DNA of 64,000 bases from Caldicellulosiruptor morganii (GCF_026810225.1 NZ_CP113865.1:659001-723000), one strand, 5' to 3'; positions 46,401 through 55,309 are shown, counted from the stretch's first letter. Made by a program: numbers and translations. The notes: generated by a model from the sequence alone, not told the origin.

Positions 46401-47953
46401 TTGAAGAATTGTATTTTGCTTTTTCCAGCCAAACAAAAGGTATTTTTGCAGACATCTATTCTGACTTTTCTTCAACACTTGAAAAGTTAATTGATTTAGC
46501 AAACCAATATGTCAATGATGGCAGCTGGATTGTTTTGTCCAATCTGGATATAATCAAACTTAAAAAAGCTCCAGATTTAAACGACAGTGTTACCGACACT
46601 GATGGAGATGGACTTACTGACTCTGAGGAGCTAAAGAACTCCCAGAAAATAACACTGGAACTTCCATGGGGTGGATTGCTGGAAAATTTAGAAATTTGGG
46701 ATTTTGTAAGCTATCCTACCAAAGTTGATAGTGATGAGGATGGACTTTCAGATTACGATGAGGTACTTAAATACAAAACATCTCCTATCGATTATGATAC
46801 CGACTGCGACCTTTTGAGCGATCTTGAGGAAATAGAAGCAGGGACAAATCCGGTTGTTGTTGATAGCGATGAAGATGGTTTGAGTGATAGTGTTGAGTTT
46901 TATCTATTTCCTGGTGATGAAGCTTTTGATCCTAACACTGAAACAACTTTGTGGGGATGTGACTATGAAGAAGCACTCCTCTATTTAAGAGAAGAGCTTC
47001 CGCTTTATGTGAAAAGAAACACAGTTGAGGATGTAATCTTAACAACAACATACTCTCTTTACAAAAAGCAGCAAACTTTAAATAATTCCAGAAAAAGAAG
47101 CAAAGTTACAATGTTGAATAAAAACATAGTTTTTTGCTCAAGAAATGATGAAAAACTTCTGATTGAACCGGATGAAGAGTTAATAATTTGTGAGGGCTCA
47201 ACTATTTATGTTAACAGCAAATACCCTGAATTGTTTAAAGTTTACGGCTCTTTAAAAATAGGTGGACCTAACAAAAAAACTTATGTGAAAATAGGAAATC
47301 CAAATAATTCATCAAAGTCCAATACACTCAAAGCAATTAGAGAATATACTTCAAGAATGACCATTTTTGCGGTAGTAGCCCCAATGGAGTGTGGTAACCA
47401 ACCCAGATGCGAAATTACGAATATAGAGCTTTCTTCATTTGCGGGTTTTTTAAGCATAGGACACAAGGGATATGTTAAGATAGATGGTTGCACACTTAAG
47501 AATGTGAAGACGGGTGTATATGTAAGCCCGGTTTGTTCTCCGCAGGGTTCCCAGCTTTTGATTTCAAATACCACATTCCATAGCTGCTCAACAGCCGGGC
47601 TGTGGCTTTGCGCAAATATCAAACCTGTCAGGATAAATAAGAGCATATTTTATAGTGCCCCTGTTATAGTTGACAGCAAGGATGCAAATTTGAGGTTTGA
47701 TGAATGTATATTCGAAAACTGCAATAACAGCAAAGATGAACCGGCATTTAGAACACTGCAAAGAGGCTCAAAAAACATTCTATTTTTATCCTGTGCATTT
47801 AGAAACAATAGCATTGGAATACATGCTTATTATCACAAAACAATAGTATTTATAAATGATTGTGTATTTGAAGGGCACAAATATTGCTCAATTTTACGCC
47901 AAGTAAATCCTAAGGTTATTGTAGATAGACATACACGGTTTTTAGAAACATAG
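43433..47953 (+). CDS. Secreted multidomain protein: BIG2 x2, FN3, Ca repeats, vWA, beta-helix (polymorphic-toxin N-part)
   Basis: A 1506-aa secreted protein. Signal peptide ~1-26; a beta-rich malectin-like region to ~280 (GFIPDSGEVF...WQIKLPNGAYDVVISVG); two BIG2 domains (~283-363, ~367-445: SENPSIAEVDQKGMVTGVAAG and NPDIAEVDSQGNVKGVSVG); FN3 (~446-535); DxDxDGxxD repeats (~540-695); a beta domain ending NHFS (H814); vWA (~843-1030) with DTTGSMS; further repeats (~1053-1165); and a right-handed beta-helix-like end (~1240-1506). It resembles the toxin at 28742 in the repeats, HF[ST] and vWA part. The stop TAG at 47951 follows a five-T run; a shift there would fuse it to the downstream pre-toxin/nuclease frame. 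ATG 43433 follows GAGG. Confidence 0.85.
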   Translation: MPKRVISFVMLLSFLISILLSYQAFSYSDKVLKDISIFVTKVERLDNNQYKATWGYENPNKSTIMLPKGHSKLFGDIKRGDCIYRFEPGKHATAFSTLFTGDRVIWEIKNISGKEKRAIAYKEAANLDFNSSLISINFQPYIKGQNNILTEGFIPDSGEVFSNQFGLDFGFEKKAKTFRDNACKDPLVCTGVILEHNNKWQIKLPNGAYDVVISVGSANKDTCNTVIVEGQEFCLNLKLKRGEFQQIKKKVILNDEYLTLSTSFHGNSKTVLNYIQIFSKKVCSISLEPKEMEIEIGESLYLFAKVIPEWADNQEVIFSSENPSIAEVDQKGMVTGVAAGTTNIIAQTKDGGYKAVCKVTVVESGVPYQISFAKTRLDVEIGKSRKIEYIIEPVGYKGKIEWISLNPDIAEVDSQGNVKGVSVGETRVKANLPETGSFDVCRIVVHDKYPYPFVLMADSVYGDVYLEWDEVCNAEYYVVKRKAETEENYKEIAKTKNTSFVDTTCYEDGRYYYVVYAYNSFGESHSNEEIVDVRNLDSDFDGINDKKESMQGLNSKVQDSDRDGLEDSYEAELGTNPLSKDSDNDGLSDYFELEISKTDPLISDSDSDGIIDSKEDFDNDKLDNLSEEKTFTSPIFADTDFDGISDYDEIFISKTNPIKVDTDEDGLFDKTEVDSGLNPLSKDSDGNGVIDGEESIYQVVSGERLRSVNQNEQVVFGLKIKAKGEIVNSVVVQKVYNSSTFFANGFIVGEPVKIECFEPFEVAQLQFRLNDTVLEGDQLSHFAVVCYDTKGGKFSLPKATYNESSKTITVETNHFSVYYLINLKKYLDITGLKSGTVSPSGQADIVFVIDTTGSMSDEIDAVKQNINNFVDKLKTKDISVNLGLVTYKDITCDGPNSTVGHGFFSSADDFKNALGSIKVDGGGDTPETLIDALETARLLGFRENSTKFIVVLTDANYKLENRFGIKSADEIIERLKSDNIIVSVVSPTSFEELYFAFSSQTKGIFADIYSDFSSTLEKLIDLANQYVNDGSWIVLSNLDIIKLKKAPDLNDSVTDTDGDGLTDSEELKNSQKITLELPWGGLLENLEIWDFVSYPTKVDSDEDGLSDYDEVLKYKTSPIDYDTDCDLLSDLEEIEAGTNPVVVDSDEDGLSDSVEFYLFPGDEAFDPNTETTLWGCDYEEALLYLREELPLYVKRNTVEDVILTTTYSLYKKQQTLNNSRKRSKVTMLNKNIVFCSRNDEKLLIEPDEELIICEGSTIYVNSKYPELFKVYGSLKIGGPNKKTYVKIGNPNNSSKSNTLKAIREYTSRMTIFAVVAPMECGNQPRCEITNIELSSFAGFLSIGHKGYVKIDGCTLKNVKTGVYVSPVCSPQGSQLLISNTTFHSCSTAGLWLCANIKPVRINKSIFYSAPVIVDSKDANLRFDECIFENCNNSKDEPAFRTLQRGSKNILFLSCAFRNNSIGIHAYYHKTIVFINDCVFEGHKYCSILRQVNPKVIVDRHTRFLET

Positions 47954-48927
47954 AGCCTATCGTAAAATTTGAGGGAGCATCAACAAGCGAAACTCTATTT
48001 TCAGCTATTTTAGGATTATTAGATCCTTGTGGTATTAAAGATATCATAGAAATATTAGCAGGCGAAGACATCATAACTGGCGAAGAGATTCCAGGTATCG
48101 AGAAAGTTGAAAGGTTACTGTTTTTAACTTTAAATGCTAATGATATAAGAAGAGCAGATGATATTGAAAAGTGGCTTAAATATTTGGATGAAATAGAGAA
48201 AAATTCAAGTAAAGAATTCAGGAACTCTGTTGCGAAATATTCACCTGAGTTTGCCGAAAAAATTTGCAGGAAATTGTCGAATTCTGAAATATCAGCGGCA
48301 GGAAGACTGTATAATAAGATAGGCGAATTTTTTACCCAAGGATTAAATATCTATATAGACTCACATTACAAAAAACTGATGGAATTATCAGAAGAGTATG
48401 GCAGAGAGGCAGTTTATTTGAGCATTCACGAGGGGTTGGAGAATGCCGAAAGAAGACTGGCTGTGATTTTTAAAAATACAAGAGAGATAAAAAATAAAGA
48501 AGATTTAGTATATTTTATAAATAGCGGCGATGAGCTGGCAAAGTCGCTGGGTGTGAGTGCTTTCAAAGAATCCAACTATCGAGATTGTTTGTATAAATAT
48601 CTGGGTATAGATAACATAAAGGATTTGGCAAACAAGGCATATCAAGTTCACCACATATTTCCACAGAGTTTATTTGGGGAAGGTGGTCTTTATGAATCGA
48701 TATTTAAAAGAGCGGGGTTGAATGTCCACGATGTGAGGTTTTTGGGGCTGTGGGATGCAAAGGACCATTTGAAGAAAAAGTATGATTATAATAGAGAATG
48801 GTTAGAGGAAATGAGGAAGTTGCTGAGAAAACATGGAGATCGGATAGAGGATATTGATATAATTGAAGTGATAGAAAAAGGAAGGGAGATAGCGGATAGA
48901 TATGGGTTCACAAGGGTTAGATTTTAG
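47953..48927 (+). CDS. Pre-toxin TG plus HNH nuclease tail of the second toxin (frame-shifted)
   Basis: An open frame without a credible start codon. It is open from 47929; the first possible start is TTG 48184, without Shine-Dalgarno. It begins EPIVKFEGASTSETLFS, then LLDPCGIKDIIEILAGEDIITGEEIPGIEKVERLL, which matches pre-toxin TG domains. The end holds VHHIFPQSLF (His-His at 48649-48654) followed by GLNVHDVRFLGLWDAKDHLKKKYDYNREWLEEM, an HNH-type nuclease resembling the HHIFPQ toxins of Myxococcales. It is best read as the C-terminus of the preceding gene, in the -1 frame. Either translation shifts, or a one-base deletion disabled the toxin. The domain itself looks intact. Confidence 0.75.
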   Translation, partial: EPIVKFEGASTSETLFSAILGLLDPCGIKDIIEILAGEDIITGEEIPGIEKVERLLFLTLNANDIRRADDIEKWLKYLDEIEKNSSKEFRNSVAKYSPEFAEKICRKLSNSEISAAGRLYNKIGEFFTQGLNIYIDSHYKKLMELSEEYGREAVYLSIHEGLENAERRLAVIFKNTREIKNKEDLVYFINSGDELAKSLGVSAFKESNYRDCLYKYLGIDNIKDLANKAYQVHHIFPQSLFGEGGLYESIFKRAGLNVHDVRFLGLWDAKDHLKKKYDYNREWLEEMRKLLRKHGDRIEDIDIIEVIEKGREIADRYGFTRVRF

Positions 48928-49495
48928 CTTTTATGATAATTTTTATCATCTTAGATCTGATTGGCGCTCAATGCAAGTAGAATTGCGACAGGAAGACTAT
49001 TTAAGTGGTAAATATTTAGAGATATTAAGACGAGGGCATGAGATAGTGGAAAAAGAAGGGGCGATAGAGTTTTGGAGGATAAGGAATAAAAGGTTATCAG
49101 ATGTTCTTACCACAGGAAGTGACATACTGATAGTGTCGATCAGGGTGATAGAGATTTTGGAGAGGTATGGACTTACGGGTTGGAGGAAATTTAAGGTAGT
49201 GATAAAGGATGAGAGGAAGGGTGTAATAAGCGAAGGTTACTGGGGAATAAGTGTTGTGAGTAATATATTGAGAAACAGGTGGGATTTATATCGCGAGATA
49301 GTAGAGGAGAGGCTGGATGGGACTAAGAAGATAAGGAAGTTTGGATGGTATTTTGAGCCTGAGGACTGGGACGGCAGTGATTTTAACCTGCTTGATGGTA
49401 TATCTTTAATAGTTACAAAGAGGGTAAAGGATGTGTTTGAGAAGGAGAAGGTAAAGAATATAAGTATTAAGAGTGTGCATGATATTAGTGTTTAA
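48902..49495 (+). CDS. Candidate immunity protein, DUF1629/Imm11-like
   Basis: A 197-aa protein whose C-terminal segment (DWDGSDFNLLDGISLIVTKRVKDVFEKEKVKNISI) resembles DUF1629-type immunity proteins, in which a WDGxD/LxDxxxLIVSxRV pattern recurs. ATG 48902 lies within the end of the HNH toxin frame (26-nt overlap), so it is translationally coupled to the toxin. This is the expected arrangement for its antidote. The family call is from memory of the pattern and is moderate. Confidence 0.65.
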   Translation: MGSQGLDFSFYDNFYHLRSDWRSMQVELRQEDYLSGKYLEILRRGHEIVEKEGAIEFWRIRNKRLSDVLTTGSDILIVSIRVIEILERYGLTGWRKFKVVIKDERKGVISEGYWGISVVSNILRNRWDLYREIVEERLDGTKKIRKFGWYFEPEDWDGSDFNLLDGISLIVTKRVKDVFEKEKVKNISIKSVHDISV

Positions 49496-49516
49496 TGATA
49501 TTGAGGACTTTTGAGA

Positions 49517-49541
49517 GGGGCAGAAGAGCCCCTTATTTTTT
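49517..49541 (+). terminator. Intrinsic terminator after the second toxin operon
   Basis: GGGGC (49517-49521) and GCCCC (49528-49532) form a short stem followed by TTATTTTTT. Confidence 0.75.
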
Positions 49542-49716
49542 AATATGCTATAAAAAATTTTGACACTTCTTCTGTAAAGAACTTTTAAAAAGTATGCTTA
49601 AGAGTATATTAAAAGGTTTCTCACAAGGTTTATTTATCCCTCTATATCTTATTCACTTGTGAATATTAAATGTTCTATAATAATGTTATACTCAAAGAAA
49701 AGGGGGCTACTAGTTT

Positions 49717-50640
49717 TTGAAAGTTGTCTGCTACGGAGAGGTTTTGATAGATTTTTTGAATGTAAAAGAAAACCTTTTTGAAGCAAACCCGGGTGGTGCA
49801 CCGGCAAATGTTGCAGCGGCTATCTCAAAGTTTGGAGGAACGTCCTATTTAATTTCACAAGTTGGGAATGACATGTTTGGAAAAATGATTATAGATAGCC
49901 TTTCTGCCTGTGGTGTTGACATTTCAAATGTTAAAATAACAGATGAATATTTTACGACACTTGCGTTTGTAAAGCTTGATAGCAGGGGCGAGAGGTCTTT
50001 TTCGTTCTCAAGAAAATATGGTGCAGATGTTTACCTGAGAGTGGAAGATATTGATATGAATATCGTAAAGTCAGCTGATATATTTCACTTTGGCTCACTT
50101 ACAATGACATATGAACAAAACAAAAGAACCACCTTAGAGCTTTTAAAGATTGCAAGACAAAGTGGCAGCGTCATCTCATATGCCCCAAATTACAGAAGTA
50201 GCCTTTGGGAAAGCCAAAAAAAGGCTTTGGATACCATGATTGAACCTGTTGAGAGTGGGTTTGTTGATATTCTGAAGATGTCTGAGGAAGAGGTTTTGCT
50301 ATATGAAAAGGACGTAAATAACTTTTATAATAGAATAAAAGATAAGGTAAAGATTTTTCTTGTGACATTTGGCGAAAAAGGTAGTATGGTTTTCTTTAAG
50401 GAGAAGTCATATTTTGTTGATACAATAAAAGTTGATGTGGTTGACACAACAGGATGTGGAGACTGCTTTGTCGGCATGGTTTTGTACGAAATTTCAAAGT
50501 TTTTGCCAGTTGAAAATCTTTCAGAAGATGAAATTATTAAAATTGTAAGAAAGGCAAACATAGCAGGGGCTCTCTGTGCAACCAAAAAAGGTGCTATTCC
50601 TGCAATTCCTGAGTACACTCAAGTTTTAGAAAGGCTTTGA
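49717..50640 (+). CDS. PfkB family sugar kinase (fructokinase-like)
   Basis: A 307-aa ribokinase/PfkB-family kinase. The substrate-side signature PGGAPANVAAAISKFGG and the C-terminal DTTGCGDCFVGMVL, with catalytic base D249 after the anion-hole residues, are intact. SYAPNYRSSLWES is at the position of the usual DxNxR motif, as A-P-N-Y-R. Sequence is closest in feel to fructokinases. TTG 49717 follows AAAGGGGG. It heads a run of four genes reaching to dapF. Confidence 0.88.
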   Translation: MKVVCYGEVLIDFLNVKENLFEANPGGAPANVAAAISKFGGTSYLISQVGNDMFGKMIIDSLSACGVDISNVKITDEYFTTLAFVKLDSRGERSFSFSRKYGADVYLRVEDIDMNIVKSADIFHFGSLTMTYEQNKRTTLELLKIARQSGSVISYAPNYRSSLWESQKKALDTMIEPVESGFVDILKMSEEEVLLYEKDVNNFYNRIKDKVKIFLVTFGEKGSMVFFKEKSYFVDTIKVDVVDTTGCGDCFVGMVLYEISKFLPVENLSEDEIIKIVRKANIAGALCATKKGAIPAIPEYTQVLERL

Positions 50641-50685
50641 AGTTCAAAAAGCCCTTTATTAAAAAATTTTTTGGGGGAAAGAATT

Positions 50686-50955
50686 ATGAGAGCAATAATA
50701 ACGGTTGTGGGTAAAGATAAAGTTGGCATAATTGCGGCAATCTCGAGCTTACTTGCCCAGAACAATGTAAATATTCTTGATATAAGCCAGACAATTATGC
50801 AGGGATTTTTTACAATGATAATGCTTGTTGACCTTCAAGATTGCAAATTGAAGTTTTCTGAACTGAAAGATCTTCTCATAAAAAAAGGGCAGGAAATAGG
50901 CGTTGATGTAAATATGCAGCACGAAGACCTTTTCAATAGCATAAACAGGATATAG
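50686..50955 (+). CDS. ACT domain protein (UPF0237-like)
   Basis: An 89-aa single ACT domain: RAIITVVGKDKVGIIAAISSLLAQNNVNILDISQTIMQGFFTMIML matches the small stand-alone ACT proteins (UPF0237). These are usually encoded directly before a PFL/DUF711 gene, as here. It probably senses a small ligand; the ligand is unknown. ATG 50686 follows GGGGGAAAG. Confidence 0.92.
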   Translation: MRAIITVVGKDKVGIIAAISSLLAQNNVNILDISQTIMQGFFTMIMLVDLQDCKLKFSELKDLLIKKGQEIGVDVNMQHEDLFNSINRI

Positions 50956-51023
50956 TAATTTTACTTTTTTGAGGAGATGAAAGCAGAAAGTTTACATCGC
51001 AGGAGATAATTGAAACCATCAAT

Positions 51024-52346
51024 ATGGTGAAGCAAAGCAATTTAGATATTCGAACAATCACAGTGGGGATAAGCCTTTTTGATTGTAGCTCTGACATTCC
51101 CCAAAGGTTTATTGATAACATGAGAAAAAAGATTATAAAATATGCGGGGAATCTCAAAAATGTGGCAAATGAGATTGAGGATATGTTTGGACTTCCAATT
51201 GTCAACAGAAGGGTTGCGCTAACACCTATTTCTCTTTTGACCTTTTCTTATTCATATGAAGACCTCATAAAGGTTGCAACTGCCATTGATGATATTGCCA
51301 AAGAACTTGAGGTTGACCTGATAGGTGGTTACTCTGCTGCTGTTCACAAAAACTATGATGAAAATACAAGGAAATTTATATCTTCTATCCCAGATGCGTT
51401 GGCATCAACAGATAGACTATGTTCTTCGGTTGATGTTGGGACAACAAGGTCGGGTATTAACCTTGATGTGATTGCCCATCTTGGGTTTATAATAAAAGAG
51501 ATTGCACAAAAAACTAAAGACAAAGACAGTTTCGGATGTGCAAGGTTTGTTGTGTTTGCAAACGCACCAGATGACAATCCATTTATGGCAGGTGCGTTTC
51601 ATGGGACAGGCGAGGGAGATTGCAGCATCAATGTTGGAATCTCAGGCCCTGGTGTTGTGAAAAGAGCATTGGAAGAGAAGAAAGACGCTTCAATTGATGA
51701 GATTTATGAGACAATAAAAAAGATGGCATTTAAAATAACAAGGGCCGGTCAGCTTGTTTTGCAGTATGCTTGCAAGAAACTTGGTATTCCTGCAGGGATT
51801 GTAGATTTGTCTCTTGCGCCAACTCCGAAGGTAGGTGACAGTATTGCGGAGATACTTGAAGAAATTGGGATAGATAAGGTTGGAGGGTATGGAACAACAT
51901 TTGCTTTAGCAATTTTAAATGATGCAGTTAAAAAAGGCGGTGCAATGGCTGCAACATTTACAGGGGGTTTATCTGGTGCGTTTATTCCTGTCTCAGAAGA
52001 CAGTGGAATGGTAAAAGGGGTTGAAAGTGGTTCGCTTACGTTGGAAAAACTTGAAGCTATGACAAGTGTTTGTTCTGTTGGGCTTGATATGATTGTTGTG
52101 CCGGGAGATGTTGAACCTGAATTGATTTCAGGGATGATAGCAGATGAGATAGCAATTGGTGTATATAATAACAAAACAACTGCTGTGAGAGTCATTCCTG
52201 CGTATGGTAAAAAAGAAGGCGATGAGGTTAACTTTGGTGGGCTTTTGGGAGGTTCAAAAGTGATGAAAATAAATAGAAGCTCACCAAAAAGGTTGATTGA
52301 ACGTGGAGGAAGAGTTCCACCACCTATAATTTCGCTTAGAAACTAA
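51024..52346 (+). CDS. DUF711/UPF0210 (PFL family) protein
   Basis: A protein of ~440 aa of the UPF0210/DUF711 family, related to glycyl-radical enzyme folds but of unknown function. [66 protein letters not shown] and [12 protein letters not shown] are recognisable. The first ATG is at 51024, but family-like sequence continues upstream in frame ([11 protein letters not shown] from 50991). At 50988, where a start codon would be expected 11 nt after GAGGAG, the codon is AAG. The true N-terminus is therefore uncertain. Confidence 0.88.
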   Translation: MVKQSNLDIRTITVGISLFDCSSDIPQRFIDNMRKKIIKYAGNLKNVANEIEDMFGLPIVNRRVALTPISLLTFSYSYEDLIKVATAIDDIAKELEVDLIGGYSAAVHKNYDENTRKFISSIPDALASTDRLCSSVDVGTTRSGINLDVIAHLGFIIKEIAQKTKDKDSFGCARFVVFANAPDDNPFMAGAFHGTGEGDCSINVGISGPGVVKRALEEKKDASIDEIYETIKKMAFKITRAGQLVLQYACKKLGIPAGIVDLSLAPTPKVGDSIAEILEEIGIDKVGGYGTTFALAILNDAVKKGGAMAATFTGGLSGAFIPVSEDSGMVKGVESGSLTLEKLEAMTSVCSVGLDMIVVPGDVEPELISGMIADEIAIGVYNNKTTAVRVIPAYGKKEGDEVNFGGLLGGSKVMKINRSSPKRLIERGGRVPPPIISLRN

Positions 52347-52371
52347 AAATTTTGAAAAGGAGGTACAAAAA

Positions 52372-53208
52372 ATGCTTTTTTCCAAGATGCACGGACTTGG
52401 CAATGACTTTATTGTAATAGATGCAAGAGGCAAAGAGGATATTGATTACAACTCTCTTGCAAAGAGGATGTGCCACAGACACATTGGTGTTGGAGCAGAC
52501 GGACTGCTGCTTGTTTTAGATTCGAAGCTTGCTGATATCAGGATGAGAATTATAAACTCAGACGGGTCTGAGGCTGAGATGTGTGGAAATGGAATTCGGT
52601 GCTTTTCTAAATATGTGTTTGAAAGAGGAATAGTAAAAAAAGACAAATTCAAGGTTGAGACATTGGCAGGAATAATAGAACCAGAGCTTATTTTAAATGA
52701 ATATGGGCTTGTGGAGAAGGTAAAGGTCAACATGGGAAAACCAAGCTTTAAAAGAAAGGATATTCCTATGCAAGGCGACCCAGAAAGCGATGCTATAAAT
52801 ACATCAATAGAGGTTGATGGTAAAGAGTATAAGATTACATCTCTGTTGATGGGTGTTCCTCACACAGTGTTGTTTGTTGATGATGTAGAAAAGGTTGACA
52901 TTTATACTTTAGGTCCTAAAATAGAAAGGCATGAGGTATTTCCAAGGAAAACAAATGTCAATTTTGTTCAGGTGATTGACAAGAATAATATTAAGGTGAG
53001 AACGTGGGAAAGAGGAGCCGGAGCTACATTTGCATGTGGAACAGGCTCTTGTGCCTCTGTGATAGCATCAAACTTGAACGGTTTTACAGAAAAGAAGGTA
53101 AACGTCCACCTTTATTTTGGCATGCTTGAAATAGAGTGGCAAGATGATGGCACAGTATTCATGACAGGACCTGCCGAGGAGGTTTTTGTTGGAGAGTATT
53201 TGGATTAA
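52372..53208 (+). CDS. dapF: Diaminopimelate epimerase
   Basis: DapF (278 aa) converts LL- to meso-diaminopimelate for lysine and peptidoglycan. MLFSKMHGLGNDFIVID at the start and the two catalytic cysteines, C71 in EMCGNGIRCF and C222 in FACGTGSCA, are present. GGAGG lies before ATG 52372. This core gene lies inside the segment bounded by the two IS copies, which argues that the segment came from a chromosome. Confidence 0.96.
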   Translation: MLFSKMHGLGNDFIVIDARGKEDIDYNSLAKRMCHRHIGVGADGLLLVLDSKLADIRMRIINSDGSEAEMCGNGIRCFSKYVFERGIVKKDKFKVETLAGIIEPELILNEYGLVEKVKVNMGKPSFKRKDIPMQGDPESDAINTSIEVDGKEYKITSLLMGVPHTVLFVDDVEKVDIYTLGPKIERHEVFPRKTNVNFVQVIDKNNIKVRTWERGAGATFACGTGSCASVIASNLNGFTEKKVNVHLYFGMLEIEWQDDGTVFMTGPAEEVFVGEYLD

Positions 53209-53230
53209 AGATTATTTTTAGAAATTACAG

Positions 53231-53299
53231 AAAAAAGCTCTCTTATCTTGGTTATAAAGCTTATAAATAGAAATAGATGCCAAGAATGAGAGCTTTTTT
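53231..53299. terminator. Terminator between dapF and convergent minus-strand genes
   Basis: AAAAAAGCTCTC (53231-53242) and the following ATCTTGG pair with CCAAGA and GAGAGCTTTTTT (53288-53299). Confidence 0.85.
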
Positions 53300-53321
53300 A
53301 TTTAACAATTAAAATTTGGTA

Positions 53322-54668
53322 TTATATAATTAATAAAAATTTATCTTTAGTTCTACTTTTTTCAACAAGTGTAATTGTAAAAGGACTTGAAAGGGGATAT
53401 TTTGTGGTAAATTCAAGAAAAGCTGAAGAAGAATCTAATGAATATACCTTTATTTTATAATGCTTTGGAATATCTCTATAGTCAAAACGAGGGGAGAAAG
53501 TTAAAAAAAGACCATGTTTTAAGATGTACTTGTACATGATATCTGGCATAAATTGCTCTTCTTTGCTCAGGAGAATATTTACACTTTTTGTATTGTTACC
53601 ATTTAAAAATTCTTTACTTATTCTTAACAGATTTTGTTTATCATTTATTTCTTCAATTGATAAAGAAATAGTCGTTAGTAAACCATTATTATAGTGCAGG
53701 AATTTATTATCAAGATTGATTGAAGTTTGCATTATCTCTTTTGTATAATTTTTAAGTTCTAATTTTATAAGTCTGGATAAATTAGTTTTTATAGATTTCT
53801 TAATATAGTAGAAGCACAAATCTTTTATCGATTCAATATCATCTAAAAAGCGAAAAGAAAAATTTTCTGAGACACGTTCAACAATATAAGCGTCTAAAAA
53901 TAATTTTTGATTTTTAATGTCTTCAATAAATTTATTCAGTGGATAAAATGCAAAAGCCTCCCAAAAGTGTCGAGTCATTTTTGAATTTTCTGGTAGCCAA
54001 TACATTTCCTTTTCCTCAGCGTCAATTTGTCCAAATTTAATAAATATAAAACCATCAGCGTTGCTAACAGGAAAATACCTTATATAGGATATAGGAAACG
54101 GCTTTTTAGGATCATTATCGTAAATGTAACTATAGAATTTATTTTCAAAAAGGTCTATTACATAAATTTGCCATTTATTATTAGAGTTGGAAGCATAGAA
54201 CTTGTCGTGTATAGTTATTATATAGCGAAAATTTACCATTTCAAAAAAAAGAAGGGGAGGCACAATGAAATTACTTATACCTTCCTGTTTTAAGTGATTT
54301 TCCCATAGCTTTAATTCAACAATAGGAATTTCAAAAATGTCTTTTTCGTCTCTATTTAGCAGGTTAATACTCCTGACAGTAATTTTAACATAGTCATCTG
54401 CAATATTCCAGTAATACCCATATAGTGTATTATTTATTTCATCAAAATAAATGATTTTATCTAATTCTTTTTTAAACAGGTAAGTTTTAAGTTGAAGATT
54501 TGAGATATCAATAAAACATATACCAACAGATTTATATGTGCTTCGGTTTAATACACTTCTTAATAAGAAATTTTTGCACTCTATTGGTAAACTACCCAAT
54601 TGATTATTTTTTAAAACATTATGCATTTCGGATGATAAATCTTGGATATAAACAACATCAATGTTCAT
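53322..54668 (-). CDS. Unknown 448-aa protein, paralogous family member
   Basis: A protein of no recognised family, related to the frames at 55310-56278 and 37970-38824. The common pattern is a beta-rich repeat (IYVIDLFENKFYSYIYDNDPKK; ISNLQLKTYLFKKELDKIIYFDE) that could form a propeller, then FYPLNKFIEDIKNQKLFLDAYIVERVSENFSF. No signal peptide or catalytic motif is visible, so it is probably cytoplasmic. ATG 54668 follows AGGAGGA. It is the only apparently full-length member in the window and the best representative of the family. Confidence 0.65.
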   Translation of the reverse strand: MNIDVVYIQDLSSEMHNVLKNNQLGSLPIECKNFLLRSVLNRSTYKSVGICFIDISNLQLKTYLFKKELDKIIYFDEINNTLYGYYWNIADDYVKITVRSINLLNRDEKDIFEIPIVELKLWENHLKQEGISNFIVPPLLFFEMVNFRYIITIHDKFYASNSNNKWQIYVIDLFENKFYSYIYDNDPKKPFPISYIRYFPVSNADGFIFIKFGQIDAEEKEMYWLPENSKMTRHFWEAFAFYPLNKFIEDIKNQKLFLDAYIVERVSENFSFRFLDDIESIKDLCFYYIKKSIKTNLSRLIKLELKNYTKEIMQTSINLDNKFLHYNNGLLTTISLSIEEINDKQNLLRISKEFLNGNNTKSVNILLSKEEQFMPDIMYKYILKHGLFLTFSPRFDYRDIPKHYKIKVYSLDSSSAFLEFTTKYPLSSPFTITLVEKSRTKDKFLLII

Positions 54669-54744
54669 TATTTTTATCCTCCTAAATAAAAGTATTTGAC
54701 TGCTTTGTTAAAAGACAAGAAGTAGCTTTGAAAAGTTTGTTTAG

Positions 54745-54890
54745 CTACCTCTTTGTAATTTTTGTATTACAAAATTTTACTAAACCATAACCAAAGATAT
54801 TGTCTTTTCCTTCTTTTCCTATGTCTTTAGATAATTTCAAAAGCACTTTATAAATTTCATTAGCTATCAAGAATAAATCAGTAAAAATAT
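54745..54890 (-). pseudogene. Possible remnant of a subtilase C-terminus
   Basis: A short minus-strand frame reads LIANEIYKVLLKLSKDIGKEGKDNIFGYGLVKF before a stop at 54745-54747. GKDNIFGYGLVKF resembles the closing strand of S8 (subtilisin-like) peptidases. There is no start codon, and the catalytic Ser region is absent. If correct, it is the tail of a deleted gene. Confidence 0.35.
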
Positions 54891-55210
54891 ATCAGTGTCT
54901 CCATTTGATTATAAGGATTATCTAAAACCATATCTTTATATAGCATGTGAACTTGATCTTGAGAATCAATAAACTGTTTATTAGAGCAACTATAAGACTT
55001 GTAAGTTAAATAAAGATGGTCGGGATTTTGCAATATATCTTCTTCATTAAAATGCATTTTACATGTAATTATGTAATCTTTTTTTAAATTTAATTTAATG
55101 ATATTTTCATTTCCCTCAAATTCAAAATAAAAGTCCCTCTTAATTATCCTTTTTCCAAAAAACAAAATAGTAACTTTAAAACAATACGAATTTATTTTAT
55201 TGGCTTTCAC
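54878..55210 (-). CDS. Small hypothetical protein
   Basis: A 110-aa frame with alternating strands and lysine/aromatic-rich sequence (YCFKVTILFFGKRIIKRDFYFEFEGNENIIKLNLKKDYIITCKMHF). No family is recognised. The start is GTG 55210 without a clear Shine-Dalgarno. It may be a real small gene or a decayed piece of the neighbouring family. Confidence 0.4.
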   Translation of the reverse strand: MKANKINSYCFKVTILFFGKRIIKRDFYFEFEGNENIIKLNLKKDYIITCKMHFNEEDILQNPDHLYLTYKSYSCSNKQFIDSQDQVHMLYKDMVLDNPYNQMETLIYFY

Positions 55211-55309
55211 AATATAAAATATAAAATAAATTCTTTTTTTGGAATTTTATTGCTGTCCAATATACGTTCTTTTACGAACATTGAATCACTTAAAATTCTC
55301 TCATCAAGG

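Noticed and set aside
48184-48927. Independent HNH gene starting at TTG 48184
   Set aside because: No Shine-Dalgarno, and the pre-toxin TG sequence continues upstream in frame to 47953, so the start is internal to a longer product.
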